Shown here in pieces: positions 17,607 through 25,546 of a DNA stretch of 64,000 bases. The translations under genes were made by a program, and so were the position numbers. The notes below the pieces were generated by a model. The model was given only the letters and a program-made list of their open reading frames with translations, had not been told where the DNA came from and ran no database searches. Source of the DNA: Bacillus sp. AFS037270. Its GTDB lineage: Bacteria > Bacillota > Bacilli > Bacillales_B > DSM-18226. Numbering within the stretch: the first letter of the stretch is position 1; the number at the start of each line of letters is the position of its first letter. The stretch is from assembly GCF_002585305.1 (NCBI RefSeq), contig NZ_NUNF01000026.1:14922-78921 (forward strand), given 5' to 3'.

Positions 17607-18366
17607 TCAAATCACGTTCTATTACTTTATTTTTCAACCGAGCCGTTAGGAGTAAAGCGAATTTATGCATGCCCATCATCAGTATTCCGGCAATTATGAG
17701 ATCAATCCTTGAGTTAAATGCTGACGGAAATATACCGAGTGAATTTAGCCCAGCAGGTGTAATGCATAGACTTGTCATCATTTCGCTTAGGAGAGGATTG
17801 GTTACACTTCCAAAAAGTCCACTCAAAATGAGCTGGCCGCAGGCCGGCAGCAGTAAAATTCCACTTAAGAAGGCATATTGTTTATTCTGCTCCCTTACAA
17901 TCGGGCGCCAAATCATGAAGGATAAAAGTAATAGCAGGAACAGATAACTATTGTGGATGAACGGATTTAAGGTTAGAAACGTTAAAACAGCTTGAAGATG
18001 ATAGAAGAAAAACATGATGGCAAAGGTAACTAATGCAGCAAATGGGGACAGACTTATTCCTTTAATAATCGGTGTGTGGGTTTCTGGAATACCTAGTAAA
18101 AAAAGTGGTGGGATGACAAAAAATAATATACTCATCTGGATCATATGCAAGCTGAATAATAAATGATTGAGTGTCGATAAGGGGCTGCCCATTGTGAGAT
18201 AGAGTAAGAATAAAGAGGAGAAGAATAATAATGGCTGGGTAGGATGGACTTTGAGTTCTGAATGCGTACGCAATAGAGCCACATATAAAACACCCATACA
18301 AAAAAGACCTGCCATTAATGGGATGTTCCACACCAACTGACCTTCAATCAAAAAAACATCTAGCAT
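17593..18366 (-). CDS. ctaG: CtaG-family cytochrome c oxidase assembly membrane protein
   Basis: A 257-residue protein with about seven membrane helices and conserved membrane His (for example SLHMIQM, YHLQAV, MGMHKFALL), as in Bacillus CtaG, which is needed to assemble the caa3 cytochrome c oxidase, probably for copper delivery. ATG at 18366 has GGGAGGAAGAG upstream; a longer reading from 18417 is less likely. It is monocistronic and not next to the cta oxidase genes. It may be a CtaG paralogue rather than the main one. Confidence 0.75.
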   Translation of the reverse strand: MLDVFLIEGQLVWNIPLMAGLFCMGVLYVALLRTHSELKVHPTQPLLFFSSLFLLYLTMGSPLSTLNHLLFSLHMIQMSILFFVIPPLFLLGIPETHTPIIKGISLSPFAALVTFAIMFFFYHLQAVLTFLTLNPFIHNSYLFLLLLLSFMIWRPIVREQNKQYAFLSGILLLPACGQLILSGLFGSVTNPLLSEMMTSLCITPAGLNSLGIFPSAFNSRIDLIIAGILMMGMHKFALLLTARLKNKVIERDLTGNG

Positions 18367-18522
18367 ATTTCTCTTCCTCCCTCTGAATAATCCTGATGGG
18401 CACATGGAGAAAGTCACCTTTTTACAACGCTTATCTGAACTATAGATTATATGATTTCTATCTCGAAATATTCCTTAAAATACCAGGGGTTCTTCGTTAG
18501 AAATGGAAATGGAGATGGAAAT

Positions 18523-18562
18523 GTAAAACACCCCTTCCATTATTTAATATAGAAGGAGTGTT
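18523..18562 (-). terminator. Hairpin downstream of the CmpB-like gene
   Basis: AAACAC-CCTTC and GAAGG-GTGTTT pair around an A/T-rich loop of about 15 bases. On the minus strand it lies just past the stop codon. T run short. Confidence 0.5.
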
Positions 18563-18574
18563 TGGATTGGAAAC

Positions 18575-18587
18575 GGTGTCAGGCACC
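18575..18587. repeat. 13-bp GGTGCCTGACACC palindrome, copy 1
   Basis: GGTGTCAGGCACC overlaps the stop codon of the CmpB-like gene. The same 13-mer in the opposite orientation is at 19257. Confidence 0.8.
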
Positions 18588-19151
18588 AACGATTTCCTGG
18601 AGGGTGTGTTTTCGGATCGCGAGGACGAGATCGGCAAGGAAGTAGAGTCCTACAGCTGACCAGATCCAGGCCCATAGAGGCTCTATGCTACCATATAGCG
18701 AAACCATTCCGGGGTGAATCCACTTTATACAAAGTAGTGATAAAAATCCCCAGCAGATGGAAAAAGGTAAACAAATATGACCATGCAGCTGGAACGGTGT
18801 TTCTGAATAATCCCACCATTGTCTTTGAAATAATTTCTGCAGCAGTGTCCCGCTTGCATACTCAACAAGGGTGGGGATGATAAAACATAGAAGGAGTACG
18901 TATACCCAATGGGAACCCTGTGGAATTAAGTAGACCAATAGCACAGGGGCGACCCCGTACATCGGTTTAAAGGGGCCAAATAAAAAATTCTCCTTAAAAA
19001 ATTCCCGTTTGATGACGTAGTTATAACTATTTTCGAGCAGCCAGCCAATGAATGAATAGAACGTGAAATAAAAAAGGATGGCAGCGGCTCCTTCCATCGT
19101 AAGTACTTCTACAAGTTGAAGTTCCAAGCCTTTTAACCAACTATGAGTCAT
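18579..19151 (-). CDS. CmpB-type putative ABC-transporter permease family membrane protein
   Basis: A 190-residue polytopic protein with about five helices that matches the family named ABC_trans_CmpB (PF06541). The FTFYSFIGWLLENSYN segment near the N-terminus and FGPFKPMYGVAPVLL are its hallmarks. Despite the name, transport function is unproven and no ATPase gene is nearby. ATG at 19151 follows GAAAGGTGG; an in-frame GTG upstream falls inside that RBS. The gene is bracketed by inverted copies of a 13-bp palindrome (18575 and 19257). Confidence 0.75.
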   Translation of the reverse strand: MTHSWLKGLELQLVEVLTMEGAAAILFYFTFYSFIGWLLENSYNYVIKREFFKENFLFGPFKPMYGVAPVLLVYLIPQGSHWVYVLLLCFIIPTLVEYASGTLLQKLFQRQWWDYSETPFQLHGHICLPFSICWGFLSLLCIKWIHPGMVSLYGSIEPLWAWIWSAVGLYFLADLVLAIRKHTLQEIVGA

Positions 19152-19256
19152 GGCTAATCCACCTTTCACGGATAAGAATTTCCCATTTTAGGATTAACCG
19201 TGAAGATGGTATTTATTCCAGCAAATTCCGATTTTAAACAGCCATATAGTATAAAA

Positions 19257-19290
19257 GGTGCCTGACACCTTTTAGATATCAGACACCTTT
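19257..19290. repeat. 13-bp GGTGCCTGACACC palindrome, copy 2, possible terminator
   Basis: GGTGCCTGACACC at 19257-19269 is followed by a half copy CAGACACC at 19280-19287. The block lies between the FMN reductase stop and the CmpB-like gene and may act as the reductase terminator. Confidence 0.6.
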
Positions 19291-19314
19291 ATATTAGTTG
19301 CAATAGGGAGAAAC

Positions 19315-19860
19315 TTAATTTCTAATTGTTTTTAATGCTCCGCTCCATTTTACTACTTCGTCAAGCATTGCAGTTACATTTGTAAGGTGTAGTTCAGCTG
19401 GTTTGAAGACACTGCCATTTTCGAAGTCAGTGAATAATGACAAAGTTGGGTGTGTACGAACGTCTGCCACTTTTAATTCACCTAAGATGCCGCGTAAGTG
19501 TTCAGCCGCACGAGCACCGCCAGTTGATCCATAGCTTACGATACCAGCAGCTTTGTCATTCCAAGCTTCTCGTGCAAAATCAAGAGCATTTTTCAAAGCG
19601 CCTGTGATGCTGTGGTTGTATTCTTGAACAACGAATACGAAACCATCTAAGCTAGCTAGTTTTTGATTCCATGCAGCAATCCCTGGTTCAGTTCCGTCAG
19701 TAGTTCCTAAGAATGGTAAGTTGAAGTCTGCGATATCAACGATTTCGTAATTAGCATCGCCGCGTTTGTCAGCAATTCCTTTTACCCATTCTCCTACTTG
19801 TGGACTAACGCGTCCTTGACGTGTACTTCCTAAAATAATCCCGATATTTAATTTTGTCAT
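19315..19860 (-). CDS. NADPH-dependent FMN reductase / azoreductase
   Basis: A 181-residue flavodoxin-fold enzyme: the GSTRQGRVSPQVGEWV phosphate-binding loop near the N-terminus, VQEYNHSITGALKNALDF in the middle (the FMN-binding family signature is (P)EYN-S-P-LKNALD) and YGSTGGARAAEHLR. It would reduce FMN, quinones or azo dyes with NAD(P)H in the cytosol. GAGGAGGAAAATAAA precedes the ATG at 19860. A second ATG at 19911 (start of MGFLNRLFG) has a weaker RBS and would add 17 residues; both are possible. A promoter and a quinone-repressor-like operator lie upstream. Confidence 0.85.
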   Translation of the reverse strand: MTKLNIGIILGSTRQGRVSPQVGEWVKGIADKRGDANYEIVDIADFNLPFLGTTDGTEPGIAAWNQKLASLDGFVFVVQEYNHSITGALKNALDFAREAWNDKAAGIVSYGSTGGARAAEHLRGILGELKVADVRTHPTLSLFTDFENGSVFKPAELHLTNVTAMLDEVVKWSGALKTIRN

Positions 19861-19951
19861 TTTATTTTCCTCCTCTGGTGTGTTACCAAATAATCGATTT
19901 AAAAAACCCATTGTTAGCACCGCCTTCTTGATGTTATATCTTAGATGTGAG

Positions 19952-19984
19952 TATCTCAAAGTTGTTTATTTTTAATTCGAGATA
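19952..19984. promoter_or_regulatory. Split palindrome resembling an MhqR/MarR-type operator
   Basis: On the minus strand TATCTCGAA, 15 bp, TTTGAGATA: nine-base arms with one mismatch. The first half matches the TATCTCGAATTCGAGATA form of the MhqR operator that controls quinone-detoxifying reductases in B. subtilis. It starts right after the -10 element. Confidence 0.45.
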
Positions 19985-20013
19985 ATCATATAACATTATT
20001 TTTATCAAGTCAA
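19985..20013 (-). promoter_or_regulatory. Sigma-A promoter of the FMN reductase
   Basis: On the minus strand TTGACT (20008-20013), 17-bp spacer, TATGAT (19985-19990). Confidence 0.7.
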
Positions 20014-20147
20014 CTTTTTTTTGAAGGTAATGTGATGGATTTTGTAGACTAATCATTATAATTGGCTTGATCGCCATATTAAACATAGTTTACATATTGG
20101 AATTTATTCAGAGAATAATATATAAATGCGTGATTCAGTTCACTTAA

Positions 20148-20176
20148 TTGTTAATGTTTTTCATTTATATTATAGA
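20148..20176 (+). promoter_or_regulatory. Promoter of the cupin gene
   Basis: TTGTTA, 17-bp spacer, TATAGA, about 24 bp before the cupin start. The rest of the 339-bp divergent gap 19861-20199 shows only the reductase promoter and operator. Confidence 0.5.
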
Positions 20177-20199
20177 TAGAGAACAAAAGGAGGGACATT

Positions 20200-20520
20200 A
20201 TGGACAAGCAATCGATTAAGACCTATCAGGAATTTAGTGAGGACAAATTTACAAAACGGGTTATTTATAATAATGACAGCAGTACTGCATTTGTCCTAAA
20301 CTTCTTTCCCGGACAAAAACTGCCCGCACATAAACACCCTGGCGCGGAGGTCTATCTGCTTGTGGTGTCCGGAAGCGGCACGATTATCATTGACGGGAAA
20401 GAAATAGGGGTAACAGAAAAAGATGTAATTCACACCAGTGATAATGAGGAACTTTCTTTTATCAATACTAGCAGCGAACCTGTTAGTCTGTATGTAGTGT
20501 TAAATAAGCTTTCCAAATAA
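20200..20520 (+). CDS. Small cupin-domain protein
   Basis: A 106-residue single cupin barrel (about 35-100). Motif 1 is LPAHKHPGAEVYLLVVSGSG and motif 2 IHTSDNEELSFINTS. H40 and H42 with E46 could bind a metal; the second-motif His is lost. RBS AAAGGAGGG precedes the ATG. Proteins like this act as metal-dependent enzymes, sugar isomerases or sensors, so function is open. A 48-codon gene follows 44 bp downstream. Confidence 0.8.
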   Translation: MDKQSIKTYQEFSEDKFTKRVIYNNDSSTAFVLNFFPGQKLPAHKHPGAEVYLLVVSGSGTIIIDGKEIGVTEKDVIHTSDNEELSFINTSSEPVSLYVVLNKLSK

Positions 20521-20564
20521 GAAAAGATTGAAATGAAAAAATCATTGGATTTAAGGAGGACATA

Positions 20565-20711
20565 ATGGATATCGAAAAAAGTGATCGTCTACGTTCAATG
20601 CTTCAAGAGGCATTGACACCTTTTATAGAGAAGATAGAAAGGTTAGAGGCAGAAATTCAGTCGTTAAAAGAGGAACAAAGTGAGCTTATAAAAATACTCA
20701 AAAATCAGTAA
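20565..20711 (+). CDS. Small helical (coiled-coil) protein
   Basis: A 48-codon reading frame starting ATG GAT ATC GAA with a strong AAGGAGGA five bases upstream. The product is highly charged and helical, with leucine/isoleucine heptad spacing from about residue 18 onward (FIEKIERLEAEIQSLKEEQ) and no Cys. It follows the cupin gene on the same strand and is probably co-transcribed. I do not recognise the family; a role as a dimerising partner or anti-factor is speculation. Confidence 0.6.
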   Translation: MDIEKSDRLRSMLQEALTPFIEKIERLEAEIQSLKEEQSELIKILKNQ

Positions 20712-20731
20712 TCAGATTGCTTCGGGAAAGG

Positions 20732-20795
20732 GTAAGGCGCCCGCCTATCGGCTTGTGACCTCGAGCCGATGGCGCCTGGAGCTGGACAATTTTCG
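20732..20795. repeat. Dispersed fold-back repeat, copy B (short form)
   Basis: AGGCGCCCGCCTATCGGCTT through CGAGCCGATGGCGCCTGGAG, with arms ATCGGCT / AGCCGAT and GGCGCC / GGCGCC. It ends with the same GGAGCTGGACAA tail as copy D at 58630. Confidence 0.8.
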
Positions 20796-20827
20796 AAGTC
20801 GAAATTTATAATTTCTTATCTTTCAAG

Positions 20828-20866
20828 AAAAAAACCTAAGAGGCACCAATTTGGTTCCTCTTAGGT
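20828..20866 (-). terminator. Terminator after minJ
   Basis: CCTAAGAGG and CCTCTTAGG arms with an inner ACCAA/TTGGT pairing. On the minus strand it is followed by seven T. Confidence 0.9.
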
Positions 20867-20893
20867 CATAGCCTACAAACAAATAGATTTTAC

Positions 20894-22087
20894 TTAGCAA
20901 ATCTTTTCATCATACTTCCTTTCATCCTGAACAAACAGGACGCCAAGCTCATGGTGGTCTCCCTCATAAAGAGCACGCTGCACAAAGCGGATTTCGCCTT
21001 TTGTGTCGAACACTTCGAGCTTACAGTGGGCGCGATTTTTTTGCAGTGCTTCATAAAAGGTTTGTTCGTCGCGGACCACAACACCATTGGCCTTCGAGAT
21101 AATTTCGCCGACCTGAAGTCCCATCTTACTCGCCGGTGATTCTGGAATAACCCCAATAATCATGACACCGTTATTCTTCTTGGAAAAATAAGACGTCATA
21201 CTGTCATCTTTCAAATAAGCAAACAGTGCTAACAGTTCGCGGCCAATGACAGCCAGTGCGGCTACAACAATCGAAATCAATGGATACCAATAGCCTACCA
21301 CCGAAAGCAGTGAAATTAGCGCGCCAAGGATGATAACCCGGCGGCCGTGAAGCTGAATCGCCACCTTTGGAAGCATTCCTTTAATTTGCTGGTGGAAACC
21401 AATCGCAAAGGGAACAAAGATTAGTGAATACTCTTTCGTCCCCAAATGGAAAACAGGCCACCAATCAAAAGGTAGATGAAGGGCATTTCCGGGGATCAGC
21501 AAGAACAAGGGCACCATCCAAAGGCGTTTGACCTCATGGACCCCAACTACCTGTCCACGCTTACTTTTTGCCAGTTTAGGGGAAGAACCTTTACTGGCAT
21601 TTTTAAAAATCAAGATACCTTCTGCCAGTAACAATAATCCGAGAATGACAACCATTGACGGATAGACATTATCACCAATCGAAGAAAACGTCTGTGAAAA
21701 AAGCGGAACCGACCAGTTATTTTGTGCAATGATAATGATTGCGAAAAATGCAGCCCCAATTGTATACACCGGTGAGATCAGACGTATATTAGTTGTCAAC
21801 GACCAAATTAGCGTGAAAACAGCAATAAGCAAAATGGCTGCAAATGGAACCGCGATTCCTGCTGCAATCGTCACGATCGACAGCACAAGCCCAATCACCA
21901 TTCCCAATGGAAATAACTGCCGAAGTTCAAAATAGGCGTCCTCCGCTCGAATATGAAAATTTTTCCGTTCACGTTTTACCCTCATGACTCCTAATACACC
22001 TGCAAGGAAAACGAGATAGTATAAAACAGGATGAAGAAAGAACCTGCCTGTCCCTTTCAAAAGCTCCACAAGCCACGTTTCTACCAT
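20894..22087 (-). CDS. minJ: MinJ, cell-division topological determinant
   Basis: A 397-residue membrane protein, exactly the length of B. subtilis MinJ. About seven to eight N-terminal helices (1-300) precede a C-terminal cytoplasmic PDZ domain (about 305-395; VMIIGVIPESPASKMGLQVGE). MinJ bridges DivIVA and MinD and keeps division away from the poles and old septa. It lies downstream of ctpB in the same direction, as in B. subtilis, and is separated by a 21-bp periodic array. B. subtilis swrAA is not found here. Confidence 0.9.
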   Translation of the reverse strand: MVETWLVELLKGTGRFFLHPVLYYLVFLAGVLGVMRVKRERKNFHIRAEDAYFELRQLFPLGMVIGLVLSIVTIAAGIAVPFAAILLIAVFTLIWSLTTNIRLISPVYTIGAAFFAIIIIAQNNWSVPLFSQTFSSIGDNVYPSMVVILGLLLLAEGILIFKNASKGSSPKLAKSKRGQVVGVHEVKRLWMVPLFLLIPGNALHLPFDWWPVFHLGTKEYSLIFVPFAIGFHQQIKGMLPKVAIQLHGRRVIILGALISLLSVVGYWYPLISIVVAALAVIGRELLALFAYLKDDSMTSYFSKKNNGVMIIGVIPESPASKMGLQVGEIISKANGVVVRDEQTFYEALQKNRAHCKLEVFDTKGEIRFVQRALYEGDHHELGVLFVQDERKYDEKIC

Positions 22088-22242
22088 GTCCTGCCACCTG
22101 CCTCTATTAAATTTCTAGATATATGAAATAAAAATCTCTTAAACTTTATTTTACCAAATTAATAACATAAAACAAATTGCTAGTTTTTAGAAAAAAAAAA
22201 ATGAGTTAAAATATCCATTCATTTTGGTTTCAGATTGGAGGA

Positions 22243-22360
22243 TTCCGCCAACTTTTGTAGGAATTCGGCGAATTTCTGAAGTATTTCCGCGCAACCCGCC
22301 ACTATTTCCGCGGAAATTCTGGATAATTCCGCCTAACTAGACAATATTCCCGCCAAACCA
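22243..22360. repeat. TTCCGCC motif array, 21-bp period (array 1)
   Basis: In the 333-bp gap between minJ and ctpB, TTCCGCC-like motifs start at 22243, 22264 (TTCGGCG), 22285, 22306, 22327 and 22347, i.e. every 21 bp. The same motif and period occur at 48202-48525. Confidence 0.85.
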
Positions 22361-22420
22361 GCTCTGAACCACGATTCACTTCCATAAAAAAACAGAGGCT
22401 AAAAGCCCCTGTCAGGTCGT

Positions 22421-23875
22421 TTAATTTGAAATTAACTTCAGTGCCATTTTCAGCTGCAAATCATTTTTCTCTTTTTTCATTTCCTTCACAGCTGCTTCTT
22501 CCAGCTTAGCAGCTGTCTTTTCATCAATTTTCCCATTAGCCGGTAGATTATGTTCCTGCTGGAAGCCCTTCACCGCTACCTTTGTTTCTTCGCTAAAATA
22601 ACCATCTTTCCGGCCAGGCTCAAATCCCAATCCATCTAAGATTTCCTGAGCATTCTTCACCTGTTCATTGTTCATATCCTCCACCAGCGGTTTATCGACC
22701 TGAATGGGATGGGTATCAAAAATAGCCGGCTGCTGGATCGCAACATTCGGTTTGATCCCTTTCTTATGAATCCAGTTTCCATCCGGTGTCAGCCACTTAG
22801 CCAATGTCAGCTTAATATTGCTGCCATCTCCCATTGGGATCGCCTGCTGGACAGTACCTTTGCCAAATGTCGTTTCCCCAACAAGCTTATATCCGTCCGC
22901 CTCCTGGAGAGAACCTGCCAGTATTTCAGATGCAGATGCACTGCCTTTGTTAACAAGGACAAGGACTGGATAATCCTTTTTCTTTGAAAGGGTTGAGAAG
23001 AAACGTTGCCTTTCACCATTTCGCTGCTCTACTTGCACATATGGTTTATCCTTTGGAACGAACTCTTTTAAAATTTCTCCGACACTGTCTAACAAGCCGC
23101 CAGGGTTACCGCGCACATCAAGGATCAACCCTTTGATATTGTCATTCTCAAGCGCCTTTAAATCCTTCTTAAAATCGGCAGCGGTATCCTCTGAGAACGT
23201 GGTAATTTCAATATAGCCGATCTTTTTCCCATCCTGTTTCTTGATCGAAGAATGAACGGTCTCGAGTGGAATTTCGTCCCGCTTAACGTCAATCGTCAGT
23301 GGATCTTTAAGGCCTTTTCTGGCTATTTCTAATTCAACAGTGGTCCCTTTTTTCCCCCGAATTTTGAGAGTTGCTTTACTTAAATCGAGACCTTCCACAC
23401 TTTTTCCATTGACCTTTAAAATTTGGTCATTCGGCTTGATGCCTGCTTTTTCAGCCGGAGAATTTTTAAAAGGGGAGACAATAACAATTTTACCGTCCAC
23501 CATACCAACCTCGGCACCAATACCTTCAAAAGATGATTCTAATGTTTGCGTGAATTGCTTAGCGGTATCCTTGTCCATATACACCGAATACGGGTCTTTT
23601 AATACGGACAGCATCCCTTGGATGGCTCCTTCAACTAATTGATCCCGATCCACTTTCTCCACGTAGCGGTTTAAAATGAGATCATAGGCCTGTTCTACCT
23701 TTACAAGATTGTCTGTATTTTCCTCGGCAGCGGCAGCCTGTTCTTTAGGGCTGACTGCTTGCTCCAATTTGGATGTGGCAGCTGTTTTATTAAAATAAGT
23801 CATTCCAGCATATGTGCCCCCTGCTCCTGTCAGCAGTGAACCCGTCATTAACAGGGCAATCCATCTACGATTCAT
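22421..23875 (-). CDS. ctpB: S41 carboxy-terminal processing protease with PG-binding domain
   Basis: A 484-residue exported protease (CtpB is about 480). It has an N-terminal anchor or signal (about 5-28), a PDZ domain (about 95-180), the S41 catalytic domain with GSASASEILAG (Ser) and FGKGTVQ (Lys), and a C-terminal PG_binding_1 domain (about 395-460). In B. subtilis CtpB cleaves SpoIVFA/SpoIVFB-complex proteins to fire sigma-K. The strong orthology suggests a sporulating organism. It is placed between minJ and the M23/ftsEX genes as expected. Confidence 0.9.
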   Translation of the reverse strand: MNRRWIALLMTGSLLTGAGGTYAGMTYFNKTAATSKLEQAVSPKEQAAAAEENTDNLVKVEQAYDLILNRYVEKVDRDQLVEGAIQGMLSVLKDPYSVYMDKDTAKQFTQTLESSFEGIGAEVGMVDGKIVIVSPFKNSPAEKAGIKPNDQILKVNGKSVEGLDLSKATLKIRGKKGTTVELEIARKGLKDPLTIDVKRDEIPLETVHSSIKKQDGKKIGYIEITTFSEDTAADFKKDLKALENDNIKGLILDVRGNPGGLLDSVGEILKEFVPKDKPYVQVEQRNGERQRFFSTLSKKKDYPVLVLVNKGSASASEILAGSLQEADGYKLVGETTFGKGTVQQAIPMGDGSNIKLTLAKWLTPDGNWIHKKGIKPNVAIQQPAIFDTHPIQVDKPLVEDMNNEQVKNAQEILDGLGFEPGRKDGYFSEETKVAVKGFQQEHNLPANGKIDEKTAAKLEEAAVKEMKKEKNDLQLKMALKLISN

Positions 23876-24039
23876 CCCGAATCCTCCTCAAGTAAAAAAA
23901 TGCCTGTCCTATCTATTTCTCAAAAATCCACCGAACTCCTGCCCGATTATTAACTTATATGTAAGGAAAGGACGAGTTATGATTAAAAAGCGGGATGAGC
24001 CTTTAGTGTTAAACGTTATTGTTTATTTTGGGACATGTA

Positions 24040-24102
24040 GATTGGAGCGTAAGACGCCTGTGGGAGTACGGGGCTGGAGCGGAAATCAGCAGCCAACTTA
24101 TA
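24040..24102. repeat. Dispersed repeat fragment (GGAGCGGAAATCA family)
   Basis: TTGGAGCGTAAGACGCC..., ending GCTGGAGCGGAAATCAGCAG. The TGGAGCGGAAATCA core recurs, reverse-complemented, in the MITE-like element at 55047. Typical of short dispersed repeats in Bacillus intergenic DNA. Confidence 0.6.
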
Positions 24103-24107
24103 AAAAC

Positions 24108-24142
24108 GAAAAAGGAAGAAACCAGTCGGTTCCTTCCTTTTG
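24108..24142 (-). terminator. Terminator after the M23 peptidase gene
   Basis: On the minus strand AAGGAAGGAACC and GGTTTCTTCCTT form a 12-bp stem (one mismatch) with a GACT loop and a T run. Confidence 0.9.
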
Positions 24143-24145
24143 ATG

Positions 24146-25447
24146 TTATGGGAGCGGCACAATGCCGACAGGATTAATTGCAAAGCGCTTATCCTGTGTC
24201 CACGGACCTTTATGAAGTTCAAAGTGTAAATGCTGGCCATGAGATGCGCCAGTGTTACCCATGACGCCAATTTGCTGGCCTTTTTTCACGACTGCTCCAC
24301 TGCCGACCATACGGGTGGTCATGTGGGCATAGACAGTGGTATAAACCTGTCCATTAATAGAGTGGGAGACAAAGATACAGTTTCCATATGTGCTAGATAA
24401 ATAGGATCGAATGACGACACCATCAGCTGCGGCAACAATTGGCACTGCTGCACGATTGGCAATGTCTACACCGGCGTGTCTTTCACTGCCACGTACTCCA
24501 AAACCAGAGCTTAAATAACCGACAGCAGGCTGTGTCCAATAGCCGCTCGATACGCCAGGTGTCGCTCCTGAACTTACATGGCTAGAACTACTGCTAGAAC
24601 TTGTATTACTGCTGCTAGCCGCCTTGCGCTTTGCAGCTTCAGCCGCTTCTGCAGCTGCTCTCGCTTGTGCTTCCTGCTCCATCGAGATTGCTTTTTGAAT
24701 AGCTGCCTGTTGAGCTGCAAGAAGGGCATCTTGCTCTTGTAAATCCATCACGCCTTCATGTGCTTCGTTTTCCTGCTCCTTTAGGCTTGCTAATAATTTA
24801 TCTTTTTCCGCCTTTTGGGCACTTAATTGTTGATTCAGTGTTTGTAAATCCGACACCATTTTTTCCAAGCTGGCAAGATTTGTTTTGACTTCATTTTGTT
24901 TTGTTTCTAATTCTTGTTTATCTGCCTCATGCTCTTTTAAGATGGCCTGGTCCGCCTGCATAATCGTCACGACAGCATTGGCACGATCAACAAAGTCACT
25001 AAAGTTTTCCGAACCCATTAAAACATCGATATAGTTAACCATACCGCCTGTTTCTTGATAGCTGCGGGCGCGGTCCTTCAACAAAACATTCCGTTTTTCA
25101 ATCCGGTCTTTGATGACCTCCATTTGGCCTTGAAGTTTCATAATTTCAGCCTTCGTGCTTTCAAGCTTCGCTGTTTTTTCTTTAATCTTATTGGTTGAGT
25201 CGGTAATCGCGTAATCTATTCTTGTGATTTCACTTTTTACATCTGCCTGCTGATTCTGTAATTCACTAATCTGATTGTTTTTTTGATTAATAGTAGAATT
25301 TATACCGGAGCGTTGTTCCTGGATTTTGTTTTGTTCGCCTTTTAAGCTGGAGATTGATGCAGCTTCTGTTATAACAGATGTTCCTCCAAAAATGGTTCCA
25401 AACCCAACCGTTGCCGTAACGGCAAGGCTCATTACTGTTTTCCTCAT
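24146..25447 (-). CDS. Exported coiled-coil M23 peptidoglycan endopeptidase
   Basis: A 433-residue secreted protein: signal peptide (about 1-30, cut near TEAAS), a long coiled coil (about 32-255, PcsB/CwlO-type N-terminal region), a Ser-rich linker and a C-terminal LytM/M23 domain (about 310-430) with HAGVDI, YAHM and GQHLHFEL zinc/catalytic residues. This build is that of hydrolases activated by FtsEX (CwlO, PcsB, EnvC), and the gene lies directly downstream of ftsX, 100 bp apart. It probably cuts peptidoglycan peptides under FtsEX control. ATG at 25447 has GGAGG upstream. B. subtilis CwlO is NlpC/P60 rather than M23. Confidence 0.85.
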   Translation of the reverse strand: MRKTVMSLAVTATVGFGTIFGGTSVITEAASISSLKGEQNKIQEQRSGINSTINQKNNQISELQNQQADVKSEITRIDYAITDSTNKIKEKTAKLESTKAEIMKLQGQMEVIKDRIEKRNVLLKDRARSYQETGGMVNYIDVLMGSENFSDFVDRANAVVTIMQADQAILKEHEADKQELETKQNEVKTNLASLEKMVSDLQTLNQQLSAQKAEKDKLLASLKEQENEAHEGVMDLQEQDALLAAQQAAIQKAISMEQEAQARAAAEAAEAAKRKAASSSNTSSSSSSSHVSSGATPGVSSGYWTQPAVGYLSSGFGVRGSERHAGVDIANRAAVPIVAAADGVVIRSYLSSTYGNCIFVSHSINGQVYTTVYAHMTTRMVGSGAVVKKGQQIGVMGNTGASHGQHLHFELHKGPWTQDKRFAINPVGIVPLP

Positions 25448-25546
25448 CCAATTGTTCCTCCATCTCTCTTTACACAGGTAACTCGTTATCGACAATCTTT
25501 ATTCATAACTGAAGGAAGGACAGAGCGTGCCGTCCTTCCTTACAAA

